Counted from the stretch's first letter, positions 1 through 7,421 are shown. The stretch is 11,946 bases of DNA from Caldifarciminota bacterium (GCA_029880025.1 JAOUPE010000023.1:1-11946), one strand, 5' to 3'. Notes: generated from the sequence alone by a model not told the origin. Translations and numbers: made by a program.

Positions 1-509
1 CACCAGTCCTTGTGAAAATGAAATCTAAACGCACTGCCCGAGATTCCATTAAGCTCTAAATAATCCTTGGGAACATCAAGATGATTAGCTACAACTTCTA
101 AGGCACCAAAAAACGTCGCATTTTTGCCGGTTTCCCAACCAAGTTTGGGAATACCTTCAATCACTACTACATCCTCTTTATATTTAATATCAGGCAGTAA
201 TTCTTTTAAATACACTCCCATTTGTCCGGTCGGTAATTTAAATTTCAGCTCTTTTCCCTCACGAAGAACAACTATTTCTACCGAATCACCTTTAGCTTTT
301 TCCTTAAGCGCAAGCAATTCTTTAAGAGTCGGGGTGGGTATGCCAGCGTATTTTAAAAGAATATCATTAGGCATGATACCGATTTTTTGCGCAGGAGATT
401 CGGGCATAACGTTCTGAACAACGAGCTTTGGTGTTTCAGGTTTTTCTTGGGTTAGCCCAATTGATACGAATAATCCGATTAATAGTATGGTTACGATTCG
501 GCTTTTCAT
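1..509 (-). CDS. Exported PDZ-domain protein with BtrH/C39-like segment (3' part outside window)
   Basis: The reading frame starts with ATG at 509 and runs open for 169 complete codons to the window edge, so the C-terminus is missing. Residues 1-20 are a typical signal peptide (MKSR followed by a hydrophobic stretch and GLTQ), so the protein should be exported. Residues about 28-100 resemble a PDZ domain: 'MPESPAQKIGIMPNDILL' is the usual PDZ phrase around the start of the peptide-binding region, and 'VVLREGKELKFKLP' the usual last strands. Residues about 118-169 (GIPKLGWETGKNATFFGALE, then ELNGISGSAFRFHFHKDW) resemble the start of the BtrH_N/C39-peptidase-like fold, in which 'SGSAFRF' is typical; this assignment is from memory and less certain. 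A strong ribosome site, AGGAGG at 514-519, sits 4 bases before the ATG. The gene has its own promoter, so it is separate from the operon upstream. The substrate is unknown. Confidence 0.85.
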   Translation of the reverse strand, partial: MKSRIVTILLIGLFVSIGLTQEKPETPKLVVQNVMPESPAQKIGIMPNDILLKYAGIPTPTLKELLALKEKAKGDSVEIVVLREGKELKFKLPTGQMGVYLKELLPDIKYKEDVVVIEGIPKLGWETGKNATFFGALEVVANHLDVPKDYLELNGISGSAFRFHFHKDW

Positions 510-551
510 TATACCTCCTTTTTTAATGAGATTCTGACATTATTTATCAGC

Positions 552-580
552 AATATATAACGGAATTTTGACCTTGTCAA
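552..580 (-). promoter_or_regulatory. Sigma70-type promoter of the PDZ gene
   Basis: On the minus strand a perfect -35 TTGACA (580-575) is followed after exactly 17 bases by TATATT (557-552), five of six matches to TATAAT. Transcription would begin near 545, giving a leader of about 36 bases that contains the AGGAGG site. A small palindrome, TTGAC-CTT-GTCAA on the plus strand (568-580), overlaps the -35 box and could be an operator half-site pair, but this is only inference. Confidence 0.7.
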
Positions 581-586
581 CCCAAA

Positions 587-3469
587 TCAATATTGGATTG
601 GGAAAAATTGTTTGATATCTTTTCTGGTGAGTCGCTTCTTTTCATTTAACAAGCTTAATAAAGAACTGCCCGCACTAAAATAAAATTGTTCGGTGCCGTT
701 ATTGATTAAACCTCGGGCATAGCCACACCTGATTGAAACCGGTAAGAAGTAGGCAAGCACCAAGGATGTGCGTAATTCAAAAAAAGCACCAAGCTTAGCC
801 TGCTTAGTGATAAGGTCGGTATTCGGCAATTTTAAATCATCCCAACCTAAACCAGCATCAACGCCAAACCCGGCTGAAAAGTTAGATAAAAATAACGGTG
901 CGGTTCCTAAACCGCGTTCGAGCCATACCAAAGGAAAAGAATACTCAAGACTGGTCTTTATTGCATTCTGGCTTAAGAGCGAATCTTGCTCATAGCCGCG
1001 CAAAGAAAATGTTCCATAATTACCACCCAATCGAAATTGTCTTTTCACAAGACTATCACCAAATCCAGTAGCACCGACAATTTTAAAGGCAATAGCATGA
1101 TGCCGAATTGGCATCGAGCTATACCCGGAATATCTTATCCGGAATTTAGTCAGTTCATAATCACTACCCAGATAACGATTATAATGGGACGCATCAATAC
1201 TAATCGTTCTACCATCAACCAGCGCTATCGAATAGGGATATTTTTTGGCATTACTCGTCTGCCAATCCAGCCCTACACCAGAAAAAATACGCAGTGAATC
1301 GCGATTAAAATCATAATAGGGTAGCAGCAAATGATAAGAAAAGGTAGAATAGAATGGAATGTAGCCGGTCAATCCAGCCGACTGTTCATCTTGCTCGTAA
1401 GAACCATATAGACTGAAAGGATATTTTTGACCTAAATAAGCAAAATATAACCAAGGTCTTTTCGCATCGAGGCGGTAAGTACCAACAAAAATTAGAATAT
1501 GGTGCAAAAGCACATCTGCCCCAGCCGTGAAAAGACCTAAGCTGAACGAAGTGTCGTAATAGACTAAAGGCAACCAGAATTTCGGAAACAGCGAGGATAG
1601 CGGTGAATAATGGTAAATATTGACCCTTATCTCTTTTTTGGTCGAATCGGCTAAAGGCAAACTATCAACAAAATTTTTTGACTGCTGCCAAGAACTTGGC
1701 TTGAAACTGATAAAGTGGATATCATAGCCGCGTTCTGAATAATTAAGGAAAGCGATTCTTTTACCATCCGGTGAAACGGCTGGCGCAAAAGCACCAGCCA
1801 GAACATTGGTCACCTGATAAATCTGTTTGTTTTCAAAGGAATAGGCATAGAGGTTAAATATCCCGGTTCGGTCCGAGCTGAATAATAGATATTTGCTATC
1901 CGGAGTCCAGGCAGGCTGGATATCGGTAGCCCGGTCATAGGTTATCAACATTTGCCAACCGTTTTCTAAATCGAGGACTAAAATATCTTGATAACCACCT
2001 TCTTTCCATACCCCAACCGCAATCTTTTTACCATCCGGGGCAAATTTGGGCTGAGCGAACTGGGTGTAATCTTCTTCTTCCATTAACGGCTCAACTTTAT
2101 TCGTCTTTCGTTCCATTATCATCAGACGATTTTTACCCATACCGTTTTCGACAAATATGATACTATCGCCGCTAAGGGTAAAATCAGGGTCTCGTCCACG
2201 CATCCCATTAGTTAATCGGTACCGTTCATTGGTCGTTATCGAATAAATAAATATATCATCATAGTCGTAATAGTTCTGGGCAATGTTACGCATACTGAAT
2301 ATGAGCTTACCACCATCTGAAGATAAACCCAAGGATTTGCCGATAAACCCTTTTACCAGGGTCTTGGTTTCTTTAGTTAACAGGTCAATGGATTTGATTG
2401 ACGGCAGTTCATTTGGGTTATATGAAACAAAATATATTTTTTCGCCGTATCGAGAAAATTGCGGCGCATAAAGGTCAAAGCCCAGATTTGTCACGGCAAC
2501 TGATTGGGTCAAGGATTTCAGTTTTAATGTTTCGGCTTGTTCTGTCCGAGTCGGGTCTTCCCGCCAAGAGTCGGGTCTTTCGACCGTCTTTCTTTTTATT
2601 TCATCTTTCCAGTCTCCCCACAACTGGCAGAAATTGTCGAAAAATACTTTTTGTGCAGTTAAATTAATAAAAAAAGGTAAACAGCCTGAATAACGATTGG
2701 AATATTCGATCAGTTTCGGTTCACCATATTTTCGGGCTAAATAGGAATAGAATTGACCGCCGTATAGATAAGGCGCTTCACTACCCGGATAACGCCGCAA
2801 TTCATAAGTCGTTGCCCGGTCAATCGGCAATAATCGGTTTGTCAAAGCAGCGGTTCTAATCTTCATCGCATTATCTGGACTGGATGCCCGACCGAATCGG
2901 GTAAACTTACTTTCATTATATACCGCAAAACCTTCGAGCATCCATAAAGGGGTCAAAGCACTTGGAATTATTACCCGACCAAAGATATGCCGCAAAATTT
3001 TCATCAAACCATGCACTCGGTCCATCTGCACGGTATGGGTATACTCATGAATAATAAGAGTTCGGAACCAGTCATCATAATTAACAAAATCGCCCGCCGG
3101 ATGGGTCGGCATCACGGTGATTGTGTTGTGCGGAAATGGCAAAGACCAGCCTTGCGCATAATCATAGAAATCAGCGATTACCACATTCACCTTTTCTTTA
3201 GGTCGCCATTCCATAAATGGGGACAGCACACTGGCTGCATCTTCACATGCCCGGGCAAATCGCCGCGCCAGATTTTCCTCTTCTTTATCCAGTCCAGAAA
3301 TACTTGGCACATGGATTGCAAAATGGTCGGTCTCTAAGACAAACCAGGCAAGCGAAGGGTCATACTCGTATGCCGAGCTTAAGGAAAAGAAAGGCGGTCG
3401 TCCCGGCTCAATCATCATTGGTTGCTCCGAAAAAACCGAGAAATTAAAGATTAAAAATAAAAGACCCAT
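587..3469 (-). CDS. Exported gluzincin peptidase-like / TolB-type propeller / outer-membrane beta-barrel protein
   Basis: This 960-residue protein has three parts. A short hydrophobic N-terminus (residues 1-15, ending VFSEQ) looks like a signal peptide. Residues about 40-200 hold a zinc-peptidase signature: HEYTH at 141-145 (HExxH) and 'WMLEGFA' with E179 as the likely third ligand, as in peptidase-MA/M1-like gluzincins. Residues about 330-620 contain repeated TolB/PD40 strands such as APDGKKIAV, TPDSKYLLFSSDRTG and SPDGKRIAFLNYS, forming a beta-propeller. Residues about 640-960 are rich in alternating aromatic strands and include 'FRLGGNYGTFSLRGYEQD', typical of BamA/surface-antigen barrels. 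It is probably anchored in the outer membrane. Its ATG follows directly after an in-frame TAG and lies 7 bases after the truD stop, with no clear ribosome site, so translation is probably coupled to truD. The catalytic residues look intact, but activity is unproven. It could also be a non-peptidase surface assembly factor. Confidence 0.85.
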   Translation of the reverse strand: MGLLFLIFNFSVFSEQPMMIEPGRPPFFSLSSAYEYDPSLAWFVLETDHFAIHVPSISGLDKEEENLARRFARACEDAASVLSPFMEWRPKEKVNVVIADFYDYAQGWSLPFPHNTITVMPTHPAGDFVNYDDWFRTLIIHEYTHTVQMDRVHGLMKILRHIFGRVIIPSALTPLWMLEGFAVYNESKFTRFGRASSPDNAMKIRTAALTNRLLPIDRATTYELRRYPGSEAPYLYGGQFYSYLARKYGEPKLIEYSNRYSGCLPFFINLTAQKVFFDNFCQLWGDWKDEIKRKTVERPDSWREDPTRTEQAETLKLKSLTQSVAVTNLGFDLYAPQFSRYGEKIYFVSYNPNELPSIKSIDLLTKETKTLVKGFIGKSLGLSSDGGKLIFSMRNIAQNYYDYDDIFIYSITTNERYRLTNGMRGRDPDFTLSGDSIIFVENGMGKNRLMIMERKTNKVEPLMEEEDYTQFAQPKFAPDGKKIAVGVWKEGGYQDILVLDLENGWQMLITYDRATDIQPAWTPDSKYLLFSSDRTGIFNLYAYSFENKQIYQVTNVLAGAFAPAVSPDGKRIAFLNYSERGYDIHFISFKPSSWQQSKNFVDSLPLADSTKKEIRVNIYHYSPLSSLFPKFWLPLVYYDTSFSLGLFTAGADVLLHHILIFVGTYRLDAKRPWLYFAYLGQKYPFSLYGSYEQDEQSAGLTGYIPFYSTFSYHLLLPYYDFNRDSLRIFSGVGLDWQTSNAKKYPYSIALVDGRTISIDASHYNRYLGSDYELTKFRIRYSGYSSMPIRHHAIAFKIVGATGFGDSLVKRQFRLGGNYGTFSLRGYEQDSLLSQNAIKTSLEYSFPLVWLERGLGTAPLFLSNFSAGFGVDAGLGWDDLKLPNTDLITKQAKLGAFFELRTSLVLAYFLPVSIRCGYARGLINNGTEQFYFSAGSSLLSLLNEKKRLTRKDIKQFFPIQY

Positions 3470-3476
3470 CTAAAAA

Positions 3477-4679
3477 TTATACGGTAGCATTCGTGTCACT
3501 GGTAATTTCAGCTGGCATCGGCTTAATCGCAATCTGTAATCGTTTGACTAAAATCGTTGCGTAAGAACCTTTGGGCAAAAAGAAATCAAGTTCGAGTTTT
3601 AATTTTCCTTTATAAAATTCATCTGGTTTCGGTTCTTTTACCGAAAGTCTTTCTGGAAACACCAGGGCTTTACGCTCAAACGGTTTAAAGAATATCCCTT
3701 TGACCCTTATCGGTATTTTGAGGTCTTTCAGAACAAATCCTTCACGCCAGAGCACATCACCCGTTATTTTTTCAATCTTTTCGCTTTTGAAAAAAGTCCG
3801 GTAGCTCGGGGTCGGAATCAATAGCGGTAAGAGATAGGTCTTGATTTTGGGCGGAAGTTCTTGGTAAAAGAGAAACTTGCCGGCAAGATAAGGATAAGAG
3901 AAAAACCTCAGGTCTAAAGACCGAATTAACTCGGCTAATATTTCGTTCCAAAGATATGATTGATAGGCGACAATTAACAATTCAAGAATTTTACGATTGG
4001 TCTGCCTTATTGCGCCTTTAAAGTCTTTAGGATTTTTGACCAGATAATTGAGAATTGGACGAAACTCATGGGATTTTACGGTCTGACATTTTTCCCAATT
4101 GCCCCAATTTTCTGCTAAGAACTTCTTGATTTCACGGTTCGGTGTATCATCAGCCGCGGATGGCGTAGCCATATAAAGTTTTAAGGCACCATTATAATGC
4201 TTTAGCAGTAATTTCTGAGCAAAGTATCCTTTTCTATGTCGAATCGAACCGAATCGCTGCTCATCATAATAATTGGGCAAGCCATCTTTTTTAACTGCCT
4301 CAAGTGCTGGCTTGATTTTGGGAATATCCGATTCTTTTAAATCGCGTAACACAATCTGGAACGAATTTCCCAAAAGTAAGTCTCGCTTAACTGGCTCGTC
4401 CGATTTGCCGAAAAAGGCTAAAGAAAAGTTTTCTTCGGCAATTCTGGGTGGACCATCACCAATTATTGAGACATATTGAAACGTGTGGGCATAACGGTCC
4501 TTTAAGCCAGCATAACGTATTGTGGCAAGACGATATTTTCTCTTTAAATAGTCAATTAAATCTAAAGTGCTCCAGTTTCGCTTTTCCAAGCGATAGATTG
4601 AATATTTACCTTGCCGGCTGGTTTTAATTAAGGCTTCCTCTTCGACCCGAAAATCTTCTGGAATTACTTTTATCTTCAT
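3477..4679 (-). CDS. truD: tRNA pseudouridine(13) synthase TruD
   Basis: TruD converts uridine 13 of tRNA(Glu) to pseudouridine in the cytoplasm. The 400-residue product carries the family hallmarks: the N-terminal 'KVIPEDFRVEE', the catalytic-loop motif 'YAGLKDRYAHTFQYVSI' with the presumed nucleophile D61 (E. coli numbering D80), 'NYYDEQRFGSIRHRKGYF' at 136-153, 'AYQSYLWNEIL' at 238-248, and the C-terminal 'LPKGSYATILVKRL' at 368-381. The frame is open back to a TTG at 4718, but the ATG at 4679 places the conserved N-terminus at residue 1, so I chose it. No good ribosome site precedes either start. The gene lies 73 bases after the ROK kinase stop and 7 bases before the next start, so it is in the middle of the operon. 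Residues 206-320 correspond to the TRUD insertion domain. Family identity is very secure; the exact start is fairly secure. Confidence 0.95.
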   Translation of the reverse strand: MKIKVIPEDFRVEEEALIKTSRQGKYSIYRLEKRNWSTLDLIDYLKRKYRLATIRYAGLKDRYAHTFQYVSIIGDGPPRIAEENFSLAFFGKSDEPVKRDLLLGNSFQIVLRDLKESDIPKIKPALEAVKKDGLPNYYDEQRFGSIRHRKGYFAQKLLLKHYNGALKLYMATPSAADDTPNREIKKFLAENWGNWEKCQTVKSHEFRPILNYLVKNPKDFKGAIRQTNRKILELLIVAYQSYLWNEILAELIRSLDLRFFSYPYLAGKFLFYQELPPKIKTYLLPLLIPTPSYRTFFKSEKIEKITGDVLWREGFVLKDLKIPIRVKGIFFKPFERKALVFPERLSVKEPKPDEFYKGKLKLELDFFLPKGSYATILVKRLQIAIKPMPAEITSDTNATV

Positions 4680-4747
4680 TTCGACCGCGAATATTGGGCA
4701 TGACAACCAATCGCACAAATATCTTTATTCTTATCGTTCGCTTTCAT
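4676..4747 (-). CDS. Possible 23-codon microORF between ROK gene and truD
   Basis: An ATG 5 bases after the ROK stop opens a 23-residue frame (MKANDKNKDICAIGCHAQYS then RSK). Its TGA overlaps the truD ATG as ATGA, a layout typical of translational coupling. There is no recognisable ribosome site. The peptide is charged, with one C-x3-C-H cluster and no signal or membrane segment. I do not recognise it. The stretch also resembles the CGAA-rich spacer at 7106-7166, so it may simply be non-coding spacer that happens to be open. Confidence 0.18.
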   Translation of the reverse strand: MKANDKNKDICAIGCHAQYSRSK

Positions 4748-4752
4748 TTGAT

Positions 4753-5817
4753 TCATTCGGGAAAAAGAAAATTCTCAAATTGGCTGGCGCCAAGGATAGC
4801 GGCATCGTCTTTCAGTTTTGACAAGACAATTTTCCGTCTGCGTCCCGGGAAATTCATTATCCGTTCCGACATTGTTTTCTTGATTGAATCCAACAGCAAT
4901 TTACCAAAACCACTCACCCCACCCCCAACCACAATGATTTCCGGGTCAATCAAGGAAACCACATTAGCCAGACCTATGCCAATATAAAAACCAGTCTCTT
5001 CGATAATATTTTGGGCTAATTCATCACCTTTTCTCACTGCTAAATGTATGACTTCTGGGGTAATATTCTGGTGGTCATTTTTTGCTAATTTCATAATTTC
5101 TGATTTTTGACTTTTGAGTCTTTTTATGGTTCGCTTGACGATATATTCAGCTCCAACATATCGTTCCAGGCAACCCATGTTACCGCATTTGCATTTAGGT
5201 CCAAAAGCGTTGATTGAGGTGTGACCGACTTCGCCGGCTGCATGATTAGTGCCGAGCAGCAATTTGCCATTGATTATGATTCCGCCGCCAACCCCAGTGC
5301 CTAAAGTTATACCAAATAGACTCTTGCTACCGACCCCGGCACCAAAGCAAAACTCACCCAAAGCAAAAGCATTCACATCATTGCCAACATAAACCGGTAT
5401 TCCAATTTCCTTTTCAATCAGTTCTTTGAGGTGAATCTCTTTCCAGCCTGGTAAGTTAGGCGAGAAATGTATAATTCCTTTATAATGGTCAATGACACCG
5501 GCTGCACCGATACCAATCGATTTAACCGCTTGAACCTGAACCCGTGTCCGCCTTAGGCGGATTATCGTTTCGATGATTCGACCTACTACTGACTCTGGTC
5601 CTTCTTGGACCAGAGTCGGAATGTTTAATCGGCGTAAAATATTCCCATCAGCCGTAACCAGTCCAAACCTGATATTTGTGCCGCCCAGGTCCACCCCGAT
5701 AGAAATCTTTCGCAAATTACGGGAATCCTTAATCCGGTCCGAAATTTCTTGCCTCCTTAGGGAATTTCTATCAGGGTCAATGCCGATGTTTAAAGCTAAA
5801 CGCTTAACGCCTGACAC
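4753..5817 (-). CDS. ROK-family sugar kinase (glucokinase-like)
   Basis: This is an ATP-dependent sugar kinase of the ROK family, most like bacterial glucokinases (glucose to glucose 6-phosphate); N-acetyl-hexosamine kinase activity is also possible. Numbering from the GTG at 5817, the phosphate-binding motif IGVDLGGTNIRFGL is at 40-53 and the catalytic aspartate lies in VGNDVNAFALGE (D147). GTGVGGGIIINGKLLLG spans 173-189. The zinc/ROK signature is complete: GEVGH with H199, then C209, C211 and C216 in CKCGNMGC. VVGGG at 296-300 is the adenosine loop. The gene overlaps the upstream GlmU-like gene by 14 bases. The start is uncertain: most ROK proteins begin just before the DLGGT motif, which fits a TTG at 5715 (AAGGA 10 bases upstream; 320 residues) better than the GTG. 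Two perfect palindromes lie inside the gene. Family assignment is very secure; the substrate is inferred. Confidence 0.9.
   Translation of the reverse strand: MSGVKRLALNIGIDPDRNSLRRQEISDRIKDSRNLRKISIGVDLGGTNIRFGLVTADGNILRRLNIPTLVQEGPESVVGRIIETIIRLRRTRVQVQAVKSIGIGAAGVIDHYKGIIHFSPNLPGWKEIHLKELIEKEIGIPVYVGNDVNAFALGEFCFGAGVGSKSLFGITLGTGVGGGIIINGKLLLGTNHAAGEVGHTSINAFGPKCKCGNMGCLERYVGAEYIVKRTIKRLKSQKSEIMKLAKNDHQNITPEVIHLAVRKGDELAQNIIEETGFYIGIGLANVVSLIDPEIIVVGGGVSGFGKLLLDSIKKTMSERIMNFPGRRRKIVLSKLKDDAAILGASQFENFLFPE
5547..5561. repeat. 15-bp palindrome inside the ROK gene
   Basis: The plus strand reads TCCGCC-TTA-GGCGGA, a perfect 6-bp stem with a 3-base loop. In the gene it encodes about residues 86-91 (IRLRRT). 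It is G+C-rich compared with its surroundings. Confidence 0.6.
5591..5617. repeat. 11-bp perfect inverted repeat inside the ROK gene
   Basis: GACTCTGGTCC (5591-5601) is followed by the loop TTCTT and the exact complement GGACCAGAGTC (5607-5617). It encodes residues about 67-76 (PTLVQEGPES) of the kinase. A perfect 11-bp stem in coding sequence is unlikely by chance and may be a mobile or structural palindrome kept in frame. Confidence 0.7.
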
Positions 5818-7051
5818 TTAATTTTCGGTAAAGATAACGCAACAGGTTCTCGTATGATTTGGTTAAAAGAATATTCCTTCGCGCCATAACAGCTTTGGCG
5901 GTCTTAATAACATCCTCGATTTGCCAGCGACGTTTACTTCCCCACCTGAACGAGGAAATTATTTTCGCGGAAAGCCCGGGCTCAAAAACATTAGCAAAAA
6001 TACCAATCATCGCACCGGTATTGATAAGTGTGCCAATTGCAGTTTTACTGTGGTCACCAATAAAACAGCCCAGCTTGAAAATACCGGTATCAATCTCTTT
6101 TTTACCAATTGTCACCTTTACCGGACCGTAGTCATTACGTAAATCCGAATTGGTTGTTAAGGCACCGAGATTGACCCATTCGCCAACATATGAATGTCCA
6201 AGAAAACCTTCGTGGTGTTTATTGGCAAACCCTTGGAAGATAGAAGCCTCAACCTCACCACCGATTCGGCAGTTATCACCAAACGAGCAGTTCGGTCGAA
6301 TCTTTGCGCCATCGATGATTGTATTCTTGCCAACATAGCAAGGTCCTTCGACTAAGCTCAATGAACAAATTTTTGCGTCTCGGTCAATATAGATTGGACC
6401 AGAATGCAGGTTTAAGACAGCAACGGGCTGGATTTGAGCATTTTGTTCCAGATATAAACGGCTCAAGTCTCCGTAGATTATAGCCCTTGGGTCTAAAATC
6501 CCTTTTACCTGACCAACCCCAAAATCCTTAATCAGAAGTTCGGAATTAATCATAATTAAATCCCAGGGATAGTTGATTAATTGAGCCGCCACTTCTTTTT
6601 TCTTTAGCCGTAGTCGGGCAATAATTTTGGTATCGATTGGCAGACGCTTAATCTTGGCGGTATTAATGCGGAATCCTACGACTGGTAGGAGGGGTTTCCT
6701 AACCCCGATACTTTTTAGTGGAGACCGGGAAGTCGCTCTTGTGACCAGTATCTCTTCTTCCCCTTCGATTGGTATTTTCTCTTCAAGAATTGCCTGTCCT
6801 GATATAAAAAGTGCCTTTTCTTCTGGCTTTTGACCTTTGAGTTTTGAATTGTGCACTTGATGCTCGGGATATTTTTCTTTTGTTAATGGAGCCAAATAAT
6901 TTCGTACTATTAGTCCGATTTCTTGGTCTGGGTAGAGTTTTTGGATTCTTTCCAAAATTGTAAAATTACCCGTGCACAATTCAAATACCGGTCGAGTATA
7001 AACTAATGGCAATAAATTCTTGTGCCCCTCGTCTTCATATATGTAAATCAT
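5804..7051 (-). CDS. Bacteroidetes-type GlmU-like sugar nucleotidyltransferase / left-handed beta-helix protein
   Basis: The 415-residue product resembles the alternative GlmU family found in Bacteroidetes and relatives, annotated as UDP-GlcNAc diphosphorylase / GlcN-1-P N-acetyltransferase. The N-terminus 'IYEDEGHKNLLPLVYTRPVF' (residues 4-23) is characteristic: this family starts with a 'LLPL..TRP' motif instead of the usual LxxGxGTR loop. Residues about 185-360 form hexapeptide turns of a left-handed beta-helix (for example IIDGAKIRPNCSFGDNCRIG), with the family phrase 'NLGALTTNSDLRNDYGPVKV' at 294-313 and 'KLGCFIGDHSKTAIGT' at 326-341. The inferred role is making a nucleotide-activated amino sugar for the cell envelope. 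The ATG at 7051 has GGAG 13 bases upstream, a loose spacing. It is the first gene of the minus-strand operon and overlaps the ROK kinase gene. Two abutting hairpins lie within the coding sequence (6674-6706). The exact reaction is not established. Confidence 0.85.
   Translation of the reverse strand: MIYIYEDEGHKNLLPLVYTRPVFELCTGNFTILERIQKLYPDQEIGLIVRNYLAPLTKEKYPEHQVHNSKLKGQKPEEKALFISGQAILEEKIPIEGEEEILVTRATSRSPLKSIGVRKPLLPVVGFRINTAKIKRLPIDTKIIARLRLKKKEVAAQLINYPWDLIMINSELLIKDFGVGQVKGILDPRAIIYGDLSRLYLEQNAQIQPVAVLNLHSGPIYIDRDAKICSLSLVEGPCYVGKNTIIDGAKIRPNCSFGDNCRIGGEVEASIFQGFANKHHEGFLGHSYVGEWVNLGALTTNSDLRNDYGPVKVTIGKKEIDTGIFKLGCFIGDHSKTAIGTLINTGAMIGIFANVFEPGLSAKIISSFRWGSKRRWQIEDVIKTAKAVMARRNILLTKSYENLLRYLYRKLSVRR
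6674..6706. repeat. Two abutting perfect hairpins inside the GlmU-like gene
   Basis: TCCTAC-GACTG-GTAGGA (6674-6690) is directly followed by GGGGTT-TCCT-AACCCC (6691-6706). Both stems are perfect 6 bp. They encode residues about 116-126 (GVRKPLLPVVG), between the N-terminal domain and the helix domain. A weaker hairpin, GTCGC-TCTT-GTGAC, follows at 6732-6745. Confidence 0.6.
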
Positions 7052-7213
7052 AATAGTTTACTTTCTCCAAAAGAGTTTTGGTTAAAAATGTTCCATTCAT
7101 CTTTTTTCGCGATTTGGTGCTTTCGTGGCTAATTTTCATTTATTCGTATTATTCGCTATCATTCGGCTTATTAGTAAATCCACCTCTGGCGAATTGTCAA
7201 AAATCATGCAATA

Positions 7214-7241
7214 ACAATATCCAGCAGTTATGAACTGTCAA
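7214..7241 (-). promoter_or_regulatory. Candidate promoter of the GlmU-ROK-truD operon
   Basis: On the minus strand TTGACA (7241-7236) is followed after 16 bases by TATTGT (7219-7214; four of six matches). A second TTGACA lies at 7200-7195, but its best downstream -10 (ACTAAT, 19-base spacer) is poor. Either would give a leader of more than 100 bases. Confidence 0.35.
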
Positions 7242-7320
7242 GAAGTTTTGTGCGATATGAGGAAGAAATTCATTTGACAGCCTTCATAATTCTCTGGCGA
7301 TAGCGATAATAGCAAAACTA

Positions 7321-7348
7321 TTGACAAAATCTTAAAATAAGTTAAATT
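7321..7348 (+). promoter_or_regulatory. Candidate promoter of the BNR gene array
   Basis: A perfect TTGACA (7321-7326) is followed after 16 bases by TAAATT (7343-7348; four of six matches). It would give a leader of about 265 bases containing the 7393-7421 hairpin. Another TTGACA at 7274-7279 has no acceptable -10. Confidence 0.25.
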
Positions 7349-7392
7349 TGTCTGGTTATCGTGGTTCTTTGATAAATTGCCAAGGATGATGA

Positions 7393-7421
7393 AATGAGGG
7401 TTCTTCGACTCTACCCTCATT
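7393..7421 (+). promoter_or_regulatory. 9-bp hairpin in the BNR gene leader
   Basis: AATGAGGGT (7393-7401) pairs perfectly with ACCCTCATT (7413-7421) around an 11-base loop. No T-tract follows, so it is not a standard terminator. It could be a leader structure or a protein-binding site. Confidence 0.35.

Noticed and set aside
124..417. Plus-strand frames opposite the minus-strand genes (for example 124-417 and 2987-3337)
   Set aside because: They are antisense shadows of well-supported genes, with no ribosome sites or recognisable domains.
2548..2579. 12-base direct repeat GAGTCGGGTCTT in the barrel-protein gene
   Set aside because: The two copies are 20 bases apart, in different frames, with no further copies; probably chance.
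4677..4718. Longer truD starting at TTG 4718
   Set aside because: The extra 13 residues precede the conserved TruD N-terminus and have no ribosome site; ATG 4679 fits the family.
4690..4720. Heme-binding motif in the microORF
   Set aside because: The spacing is C-x3-C-H, not CxxCH, and there is no export signal.
7238..7420. 60-codon minus-strand frame in the divergent region
   Set aside because: It has no ribosome site, no recognisable domain, overlaps candidate promoters and starts inside a hairpin arm.
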